A stretch of 44,961 nt of DNA from an uncultured Opitutia bacterium. GTDB lineage: Bacteria > Verrucomicrobiota > Verrucomicrobiia > Opitutales > UBA953. How positions within the stretch are numbered: the stretch's first letter is position 1; each line of letters starts with the position of its first letter. The position numbers were made by a program, and so were the translations under genes. Shown here in pieces: positions 1 to 5,953 of the stretch. A model generated the notes under the pieces. That model saw only the letters and a list, made by a program, of their open reading frames with translations, did no database searches and was not told the origin of the DNA. The DNA is taken from contig CAMFKE010000011.1 of the NCBI GenBank assembly GCA_945957395.1, positions 1-44,961 of the forward strand. The letters run 5' to 3'.

Positions 1-56
1 GTGGAAGGTGGAAGGTGGAAGGTGGAAGGTGGAAGGTGGAAGGTGGAAGGTGGGGC
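1..56. repeat. Heptamer tandem repeat, (GTGGAAG)x7
   Basis: Seven perfect copies of GTGGAAG fill bases 1-49, and an eighth degenerate unit follows. The array is cut by the window edge, so its true length is unknown. It lies upstream of tgt. If translated it would give a spurious Gly/Arg/Trp-Lys-Val repeat, which can mislead start calling for tgt. Confidence 0.95.
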
Positions 57-148
57 AGGGGCTGCGGGCCGTGAATGCGCCGGTGGAGCGGGATTTTTCC
101 GATGCCTTGGTGCGTTCCGACCGCGACCAGCCGCCCGGTCGCATTTCC

Positions 149-222
149 CTTCCACCTGCCACACCTCCCACCTCCCACCTTAAATCTCCAATCTCCGACC
201 TCCAACCCGGCACCTTGTCCGC
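149..222. repeat. Degenerate 7-nt-periodic repeat, opposite orientation to the first array
   Basis: After a CCACCTGCCAC stretch, bases from about 167 read in heptamer steps: CTCCCAC, CTCCCAC, CTTAAAT, CTCCAAT, CTCCGAC, CTCCAAC. The units are the complement type of GTGGAAG/GTGGGAG, so this is an imperfect inverted partner of the array at 1-56. It ends about 50 bases before the tgt start codon. Confidence 0.75.
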
Positions 223-268
223 TCCTTTTGCCTTGGCCCGCTCCGGCGATTCCCCCTTTTTGCCCGCC

Positions 269-1420
269 ATGTCACATTTTGACCTGCTCAAGACCGACTC
301 CGCCACGGGCGCCCGCCTCGGCCTTCTCCGGACCCGTCACGGCGAGATTCGCACGCCCGTGTTCATGCCCGTGGGCACCCAGGGCACGGTCAAGGCGCTC
401 ACGCCCGATCAGGTGAAGGACACCGGAGCGCAGATCATCCTAGGCAACACCTACCACCTCAACCTGCGCCCCGGCCCCGAGGTCGTGCGCGCCATGGGCG
501 GCCTGCACAAGTTCATGCGCTGGGACGGCCCCATCCTCACCGACTCCGGCGGCTTCCAGGTGTTCTCCCTCGCCAAGATCCGTAAGGTCACCGACGAGGG
601 CATCGCCTTCCAGTCCCACCTCGACGGCTCCCCGGTCAACCTCAACCCCAAGTCGTGCCTGGACATCCAGGACGCCCTGGGCTCCGACATCGCCATGGTG
701 CTCGACGAGTGCCCGCCCTGGCCCTGCGACCGCAAGGAGTGCGAGAGCGCCGTGAAGCGCACCATTCGCTGGGCCAAGGAGTTCCTCAACCACGCGCACG
801 CCACCGGCTTCCTCGCGCGCGGCCACCACGCCTTCGCCATCGTGCAGGGCTCCACCTACGACGATCTGCGCGTCGCCTGCGCCAAGGCGCTCGTGGAGAT
901 GGACTTCCCCGGCTACGCCATCGGCGGCGTGAGCGTGGGCGAGCCCGAGCACGAGATGCTCAAGCAGGTCGGCTGCGTCACCCCGCACCTGCCCGTGCAC
1001 AAGCCGCGCTATGTCATGGGCGTGGGCACCCCGCCCCAGCTGCTCAAGATGATCGCCCTGGGCGCCGACATGTTCGACTGCGTCATGCCCACGCGCCTCG
1101 CGCGCCACGGCTCCGCCTTCACCCCGGACGGCGTGATCAACATCAAGAACGAGCGCTTCAAGTTCGACGAGGCCCCGCTCGTCGCCGGCCTGGACAACTA
1201 CACCTGCAAGAACTTCTCGCGCGCCTACCTGCGCCACCTGTTCCTCGCGCAGGAGCAGCTGTCCGCCACGCTCCTGAGCATCCACAACATCCACTTCTTC
1301 CAGGATCTCATGGAACAGGCCCGCGCCCACATCGCCGCCGGCGACTACGCCGAATGGTCCGCCGCCTGGATCGCCCGCTACGAGGCCGGCGACAAGTCCG
1401 CCGCCGATTCCGCCGAGTAA
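269..1420 (+). CDS. tgt: tRNA-guanine(34) transglycosylase (queuosine synthesis)
   Basis: The enzyme exchanges guanine 34 of GUN anticodons (Asp, Asn, His, Tyr) for the queuosine precursor preQ1. The 383-residue product has normal family length. Visible motifs are DSGGFQVFSL with D92 at the general-base position, the GGVSVGEP substrate loop, and MFDCVMPTR with D270 at the nucleophile position. The ATG at 269 is chosen because family homology begins there. The frame stays open upstream to base 8, but only through the heptamer repeat. The zinc site is odd. The family pattern C-x-C-x2-C-x25-H is here L308-D-N310-Y-T-C313 and H339, so two of four ligands are replaced. The gene ends at a good terminator and converges on tRNA-His, itself a substrate class of the enzyme. 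Confidence 0.96.
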   Translation: MSHFDLLKTDSATGARLGLLRTRHGEIRTPVFMPVGTQGTVKALTPDQVKDTGAQIILGNTYHLNLRPGPEVVRAMGGLHKFMRWDGPILTDSGGFQVFSLAKIRKVTDEGIAFQSHLDGSPVNLNPKSCLDIQDALGSDIAMVLDECPPWPCDRKECESAVKRTIRWAKEFLNHAHATGFLARGHHAFAIVQGSTYDDLRVACAKALVEMDFPGYAIGGVSVGEPEHEMLKQVGCVTPHLPVHKPRYVMGVGTPPQLLKMIALGADMFDCVMPTRLARHGSAFTPDGVINIKNERFKFDEAPLVAGLDNYTCKNFSRAYLRHLFLAQEQLSATLLSIHNIHFFQDLMEQARAHIAAGDYAEWSAAWIARYEAGDKSAADSAE

Positions 1421-1459
1421 GCCGAATCGGCCCGGCGGCTCCTTGCCGCCAAGACGCCA

Positions 1460-1503
1460 AAAGGCGCAGAGGTATCCCGATTTGGGGTCCCTGCGCCTTT
1501 TTT
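1460..1503 (+). terminator. Rho-independent terminator of tgt
   Basis: A 10-bp stem (AAAGGCGCAG with CTGCGCCTTT) encloses a 21-nt loop that can pair further, followed by a run of T. It lies 40 bases after the tgt stop codon. Confidence 0.85.
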
Positions 1504-1540
1504 CGTGCTCAACCCGCCAACCGCGCCGGCGCCGGGCACA

Positions 1541-1568
1541 AGAAAACCCGTCTCTTTCGAGACGGGTT
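1541..1568 (-). terminator. Terminator of tRNA-His
   Basis: Read on the minus strand, AACCCGTCTC-GAAA-GAGACGGGTT forms a perfect 10-bp stem closed by a GNRA tetraloop, followed by TTCTT. It sits immediately 3' of the tRNA. Confidence 0.85.
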
Positions 1569-1572
1569 CAAA

Positions 1573-1649
1573 TGGGGTGGAAGACGGGATTTGAACCCGC
1601 GGCCCCTGGTACCACAAACCAGTGCTCTAACCACTGAGCTACATCCACC
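1573..1649 (-). tRNA. tRNA-His (anticodon GUG)
   Basis: The minus strand folds into a cloverleaf. It has the extra G at -1, D arm GCTC/GAGC, anticodon stem CTGGT/ACCAG around TTGTGGT (anticodon GTG), and T arm GCGGG-TTCAAAT-CCCGT. The discriminator is C73 and CCA is encoded. G-1 and C73 are the identity elements of bacterial tRNA-His. The acceptor stem has one U6-U67 mismatch. G34 makes it a queuosine substrate for the neighbouring Tgt. Confidence 0.97.
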
Positions 1650-1680
1650 GTTGTCAGTCACCTTGCGGAAACTGGTCGCG

Positions 1681-1709
1681 GATGAAGGCGTTCGGCCTGC
1701 CGGTGTCAA
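1681..1709 (-). promoter_or_regulatory. Probable sigma70-type promoter of tRNA-His
   Basis: On the minus strand a perfect -35 TTGACA is followed by a 17-nt spacer and TTCATC, a weak -10. The hexamer ends about 31 bases before the tRNA 5' end, a suitable distance. Confidence 0.5.
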
Positions 1710-1782
1710 TCGGGATTTTTAAAAAAGCGTCACAAGCGCGCGCGTCGCCCGGGCCGGGCGAGGGCGCTCGCGCAGCGGACGC

Positions 1783-1817
1783 GAAAAGGCCGCGAGGGGA
1801 AGTCCCCGCGCGGCCTT
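1783..1817 (-). terminator. Terminator of pyrD
   Basis: The minus strand gives a long GC-rich hairpin, AAGGCCGCG with CGCGGCCTT around an inner GGGGACTTCCCC, followed by TTCGC. It lies 37 bases past the pyrD stop. Confidence 0.75.
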
Positions 1818-1853
1818 GCTCGTCGTGTGCCGGCCGGTGAGACCCGGCGTGCG

Positions 1854-2921
1854 TCACACCCACTTCTGGTCGTGCCAGGCGAGGGCGCGGGCGCAGTCGC
1901 GGGCGAAGAAGGGGCCGCGGTAGACGAGGCCGGAGTAGAGCTGCACGAGCACGGCGCCTTCGTCGAGGAAGCGGCCGGCGTCGGCGACGCGGCAGATGCC
2001 GCCGGAGCCGATGACGGGGATTTTGCCGTCGGAGGCCTTCACGAGGTACTTCACCACGCCGAGGGATTTCTCCAGGAGAGGTTTGCCGGAGAGGCCGCCC
2101 TGGTTGTGCAGTTCGGGCATGGAGGCGGGTCGGTCCAGCGTGGTGTTCGTGGCGATGATGCCGTCGAACCCGGATTCGGCGACCACGGCGAGGATCTCGT
2201 CCATCTGGCCGAAGGTGAGGTCCGGGGCGATCTTGAGCAGGAACGGCACGGGCTTTTCGCCGAGCTTGGCGGCGCGCTCGCGGTTGGCCTTCATGAGCTC
2301 GTTGAGGAGGGTGACCAGGTGGTCCTTGTCCTGAAGCTGGCGCAGGCCCGGGGTGTTCGGGCTGGAGATGTTCACCACCATGTAGTCGGCGAACTCGGCG
2401 AGCTTGGCGAAGCTGTACAGGTAGTCGGCGGGGGCGTCGGCCAGCTCGGTCTTCTTGGACTTGCCGATGTTGACGCCCAGGGGCGCGGTGCGCGTGCCCT
2501 TCTTCGGGCCCTTGGCGAGCTTCTCGGCAGCGGCGTCGGCGCCGATGTTGGGGAAGCCGTAGCGGTTCACGACCGCCTCATACTGCGGGTAGCGGAAGAC
2601 GCGCAGGCCCTCGTTGCCGGGCTGGGCGTGCTGCGTGATGGTGCCGATCTCGGTGTGGCCGAAGCCGAGCGCGCCGCACACGGGCCACACATCGGCGTGC
2701 TTGTCGAAGCCGGCCGCCAGACCCACGCGGTTGGGGAACTTCAACCCGAACGCCTCCACCGGCGCGGCGCCGGGCACGATCATGTTGCGGCGCTCCATCA
2801 GGCGCGGAATCGGTCCGAGCTTGGACAGCAGTTTCAGGCCGGTCAGGGCGCGGTTGTGGGCGACTTCCGGATCGAGGCGGAAAAGGCAGGGCCGCGCGAG
2901 GTATTCGTAGAGGTAGTCCAT
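1854..2921 (-). CDS. pyrD: Dihydroorotate dehydrogenase (quinone), class 2
   Basis: PyrD oxidises dihydroorotate to orotate in pyrimidine synthesis and passes electrons through FMN to membrane quinone. The product is 355 residues, normal for class 2. The N-terminal helical region (MDYLYEYLARPCLF...) is the quinone and membrane docking element typical of class 2. The VNISSPNTPGLR motif carries the catalytic serine, S187. The FMN phosphate segment IGSGGI and the QLYSGLVYRGP segment near the C-terminus are intact. It is divergent from the next gene, with 146 bases between the starts. It appears monocistronic, with its own terminator. Confidence 0.97.
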   Translation of the reverse strand: MDYLYEYLARPCLFRLDPEVAHNRALTGLKLLSKLGPIPRLMERRNMIVPGAAPVEAFGLKFPNRVGLAAGFDKHADVWPVCGALGFGHTEIGTITQHAQPGNEGLRVFRYPQYEAVVNRYGFPNIGADAAAEKLAKGPKKGTRTAPLGVNIGKSKKTELADAPADYLYSFAKLAEFADYMVVNISSPNTPGLRQLQDKDHLVTLLNELMKANRERAAKLGEKPVPFLLKIAPDLTFGQMDEILAVVAESGFDGIIATNTTLDRPASMPELHNQGGLSGKPLLEKSLGVVKYLVKASDGKIPVIGSGGICRVADAGRFLDEGAVLVQLYSGLVYRGPFFARDCARALAWHDQKWV

Positions 2922-3006
2922 GAGTTTCTTTCTTCGCGTGTATGAGGCTTGCGGTGTGCTGCAATGCGTAAAAAACCGCGCCTGTTTTCCCGCGCCGGCT
3001 CGTCAC

Positions 3007-3035
3007 TTGACAAGGCCGGGTCGTTCCTCACACGC
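3007..3035 (+). promoter_or_regulatory. Possible promoter of the acidic/basic protein
   Basis: A perfect TTGACA at 3007-3012 lies 55 bases upstream of the start codon at 3068. At 17 nt spacing the -10 would be ACACGC, which is poor, so only the -35 element is convincing. Confidence 0.35.
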
Positions 3036-3067
3036 AACGCCCGAACTTTTTATCACAGCCCTCTCTC

Positions 3068-3988
3068 ATGCCCAAAAACTCCCCCAAGCTCACCTGGTGC
3101 AACATCCGCTTCGGCGAAGACTCCAACTGGTGGGTCAAAGAGATTTCCGACACCATCCACTGGGATGCCGACGGGCTCAGCATCGTGGACCCCCGCCAGA
3201 TGGGCCACATCCTCGACCAGCTCGACCCGCTGCGCGAGTACGGCCTGAACACCGACCTCGTCGACAACGCCTTCATCCCCTTCCAGATCAAGGAGAAGAA
3301 CAAGGACGGCTCGGTGAAGGTGGTGCGCGTGAACGAGACCTTCTCGGAATCCGACGAGGTGCTCTTCGGCCTGCCCGATGTGGTGGACGAGGAGAAGGGC
3401 CCCTACGCCGACTTCATCGACCACATCACCAAGCTGCGCGTGAAGTTCCTCAACGACAACATCGAGTTCGAGCAGAAGCTCACCGTCGAGGAGCTCGAAG
3501 AGCATGTGCGCGAGAACCAGAACCAGTCCTTCATGGAGGGCAAGGCCCTCCATGTGTTCACCGAGGTCTGCGACATCCTCGAATTCGTCCCCGAGGGCTA
3601 TGAACTCGCCGACGACGAGGACGCCAAGAAGTCCAAGGTCTCCGACGACGAGGAGTCCGAGAATGTCGAGTTCGTCCCCGATGTCCCCGGCATCGAGGAG
3701 GACGAGAAGATCGAGGAGGACGACACCATGAAGTGGGACGAGGAGGAGGAGGAAGAGGAAGAGGAGGAAGAGAAGGCCCGTCCCGACGACAGCGCCTACG
3801 ACCTCAACGCCTTCAACGACGACGGCTCCGACGACGACGAGGACGACGACGACAAGCCGGCCAAGAAGAAGGGCGCCGCCAAGCCCGAGAAGGCCGCCAA
3901 GCCCGCTCCCGCCAAGAAGGCCGCCCCCGTTCCCAAGAAGGCCGCGCCCGCTCCCAAGAGCGCCGCTCCGGCCAAGAAAAAGAAGTAA
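3068..3988 (+). CDS. Uncharacterised protein with acidic linker and Lys/Ala/Pro-rich tail
   Basis: I do not recognise a named family. The 306-residue product has three zones. Residues 1 to about 185 look globular, with Trp-rich WCNIRFGEDSNWW near the N-terminus. Residues about 186-260 are very acidic, including 11 consecutive Glu (E225-E235) and runs of Asp. The last 45 residues are a KAAPAPKK-type Lys/Ala/Pro tail like bacterial histone H1-like proteins. There is no signal peptide or membrane segment, so it is probably cytoplasmic. A lysine-rich tail can bind DNA or RNA, and an acidic stretch can mask it or act as a chaperone; both are inference. It is monocistronic, with a TTGACA element upstream and a strong terminator downstream. 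Confidence 0.85.
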   Translation: MPKNSPKLTWCNIRFGEDSNWWVKEISDTIHWDADGLSIVDPRQMGHILDQLDPLREYGLNTDLVDNAFIPFQIKEKNKDGSVKVVRVNETFSESDEVLFGLPDVVDEEKGPYADFIDHITKLRVKFLNDNIEFEQKLTVEELEEHVRENQNQSFMEGKALHVFTEVCDILEFVPEGYELADDEDAKKSKVSDDEESENVEFVPDVPGIEEDEKIEEDDTMKWDEEEEEEEEEEEKARPDDSAYDLNAFNDDGSDDDEDDDDKPAKKKGAAKPEKAAKPAPAKKAAPVPKKAAPAPKSAAPAKKKK

Positions 3989-4007
3989 GCCCTCGCGCTT
4001 CCACGCG

Positions 4008-4049
4008 ACGCCCCGGTTTCCGCAAGGAGCCGGGGCGTTGTCGTTTTTT
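4008..4049 (+). terminator. Rho-independent terminator
   Basis: A 9-bp stem, ACGCCCCGG with CCGGGGCGT, and a 13-nt loop are followed by TGTCGTTTTTT. It follows the 3068-3988 gene. Confidence 0.85.
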
Positions 4050-4134
4050 GCGGGCATCGCGCGCGGGGGGGGCGCCCAAGCCGAGCCGGATAGGGGCGGT
4101 CGAGGGCGCATCCCCCCTGCGCGCTGCGCGCCGA

Positions 4135-4992
4135 TTACACGCGAGGCAGCAGCGATTCCACCGGGGCGTGCAGGATGTCCGCGGGCGGCACGCCGCGGGC
4201 GAGCAGTTCGCGCAGCGCGAGCCCGGCGGTGCGCTTGGCGAGCCTGCGCCCTTGCGCGTCGCACACCAGGGGCGCGTGCGCCCAGGCGGGCGGTGGCGCG
4301 CCCAGGGCGCGGTACACGAGCAGCTGGCGCGCGGTGGACTTGAGCAGGTCGCGTCCGCGCACCACCTCGGTCACGCCCATGGCGAGGTCGTCGGCCACGA
4401 CGGCCAGCTCGTACGCCGGCACGCCGTCGCGGCGCCACACCACGAAGTCGCCGAAATCGCGGCCCGCCTCGAAGGCCTGCGCGCCGCACAGGGCGTCGTC
4501 GAAGCGCAGCGTCTCGCCGTCCGGTACGCGCAGTCGCCAGTTCCAGTCACCCGGCTCGGGAAAATCGCTTCCGAAGCCCGGGGCGGGCCTCCACTCGGGA
4601 GGGAAGATCGGTTCGGCGTCCTCCTCCGCATGCGGGGCGCCGAGCGCGGCGGCGACATCCTTGCGCGAGCGCCGGCATGGGTAGATGGCGCCGGCGTCGC
4701 GCAGTCGGCGCCAGCATTCGAGGAAGATCGGCGTGCGCCGGCTTTGCTCATACGGGGCGTGCGGGCCGCCCAGGTCCGGACCTTCGTCCCAGTCCAGCCC
4801 GAGTGCGCGCAGGTCGGCCATCGCGGCGAGCGCGTACTCGGGTTTGCAGCGCAGGAAGTCGATGTCCTCGATGCGGAAGATGAGCGTGCCGCCGGCGGCG
4901 CGGGCGCGCTCGTGGGCGAGGGCGAAGGTGCGCGCGTGGCCGAGGTGGAGAAACCCGGTGGGCGTGGGCGCGATGCGTCCGGCGTAGGGCAT
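4135..4992 (-). CDS. gluQ: Glutamyl-Q tRNA(Asp) synthetase
   Basis: GluQRS is a truncated GluRS paralog that activates glutamate and attaches it to the queuosine base at position 34 of tRNA-Asp. The 285-residue length fits; the anticodon-binding domain of true GluRS is absent. The class I signature is PTPTGFLHLGHA near residues 9-20 (H16-L-G-H19). A KMSKS-like RRLAKRTAG follows late in the protein. The family zinc site (C-x-C, Tyr, Cys) is mostly gone: YPCRRSRKD keeps only one Cys, and PIFPPEWR replaces the Tyr/Cys segment. It lies 76 bases downstream of the NIF3-family gene and may be cotranscribed with it. It belongs to the same modification pathway as tgt, 3 kb away. Confidence 0.93.
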   Translation of the reverse strand: MPYAGRIAPTPTGFLHLGHARTFALAHERARAAGGTLIFRIEDIDFLRCKPEYALAAMADLRALGLDWDEGPDLGGPHAPYEQSRRTPIFLECWRRLRDAGAIYPCRRSRKDVAAALGAPHAEEDAEPIFPPEWRPAPGFGSDFPEPGDWNWRLRVPDGETLRFDDALCGAQAFEAGRDFGDFVVWRRDGVPAYELAVVADDLAMGVTEVVRGRDLLKSTARQLLVYRALGAPPPAWAHAPLVCDAQGRRLAKRTAGLALRELLARGVPPADILHAPVESLLPRV

Positions 4993-5068
4993 GGAGCCGT
5001 GTTTCCGTTTTCAGTTTTCGGCGGCCGGTTGCGCGATCACCGAAACCGCAGCCGGCGAAAGCCTTCGC

Positions 5069-5836
5069 TCACAGCGGGCAGCCGGTGGCGACGAACTCCA
5101 CGGGCAGGCCGAAGCGCTCGCCGAGCTCCTTGGCCAGGGCGTGCACGCCGAACACCTCGGTCGCGTAGTGGCCGCACATATACAGGTTGAACCCAGCCTC
5201 CTGCGCCTCGTTGAAGTGCTCCTGGCGCAGCTCGCCGGTGATGAGCGTGTCGCAGCCCTGCGCCTTCAGGTGGTCCAGCGCCGAGCGGCCGCTGCCCGTG
5301 AGGATGGCCACCTTGCCGGGCACCTCCGCTCCGCACTCGATGGCCCGGAACGCCTTGGGGAACAGGGTGCGCAGCCGCGCCGACAGCTCGGTGCGGTGCA
5401 GCGCCCCGGTGTCGCACAGCGCGGCGATGGGCGTGCCCTCGTAGGGCAGGAACCACTTCGACACCGTCATTCCCAGCTTGCGCGCCAGCAGCGCGTTGTT
5501 GCCGATCTCCGGGTGCGCGTCCAGCGGCAGGTGGCTGCCGTACACGGCGATGTCGTTTTGGATAAGCGCGGCGTACTTCTCGTAGACCGGCCCGGTCACG
5601 GGCTCCTGCGGCTTCCAGAACAGCCCGTGGTGCACGACGAGGAAGTCGATGCCGCGTTCGGCGGCCATGCGGAAGGGCACCAGCCCGGCGTCCACCGCCG
5701 CGCCTATCTTCGTCACCTTGCCCGAGTTCTGGAACTGCAGGCCGTTGCGCGAGCCGGGGAAGTCCTTCACGGCGGCGATGCGGGTGCGCTCGTCGCAGTA
5801 CGCGACGACCTCGGCGAGAGTGGCGGAGTGTTTCAT
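5069..5836 (-). CDS. NIF3/DUF34-family metal-binding protein
   Basis: The 255-residue protein belongs to the NIF3 (YbgI, DUF34) family, often mislabelled GTP cyclohydrolase 1 type 2. Members bind two metal ions in a hexameric toroid; the cellular function is not settled. Visible metal-ligand motifs are VHHGLFW, YGSHLPLDAH and the C-terminal GHYATE. Start M at 5836 (MKHSATLAEVVAYCDE) matches the family N-terminus; an in-frame ATG at 5845 would add three residues. The gene is divergent from the U32 gene, with 117 bases between starts, and sits just upstream of gluQ on the same strand. Confidence 0.93.
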   Translation of the reverse strand: MKHSATLAEVVAYCDERTRIAAVKDFPGSRNGLQFQNSGKVTKIGAAVDAGLVPFRMAAERGIDFLVVHHGLFWKPQEPVTGPVYEKYAALIQNDIAVYGSHLPLDAHPEIGNNALLARKLGMTVSKWFLPYEGTPIAALCDTGALHRTELSARLRTLFPKAFRAIECGAEVPGKVAILTGSGRSALDHLKAQGCDTLITGELRQEHFNEAQEAGFNLYMCGHYATEVFGVHALAKELGERFGLPVEFVATGCPL

Positions 5837-5953
5837 GCCCGGCATGCAAAGTGCGCGCCGCGCGGTGAGAAGCGTGAAATGGGCCCTCGGTCGGGGCGCC
5901 GAAAAGAAGTTGCCGCTTGCTTGGGGCGCAAAAGCGCAATCCTGAGCGGCCTC

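Noticed and set aside
1-56. CRISPR array
   Set aside because: The 7-nt unit is too short and there are no spacers.
8-268. In-frame upstream extension of tgt through the heptamer repeat (87 residues)
   Set aside because: The extension is low complexity and comes from the repeat; family homology begins at the ATG at 269.
3053-4489. Minus-strand open frame opposite the acidic/basic protein
   Set aside because: Its leucine/valine runs are the antisense of Glu/Asp codons; the plus-strand gene has a start, terminator and coherent protein.
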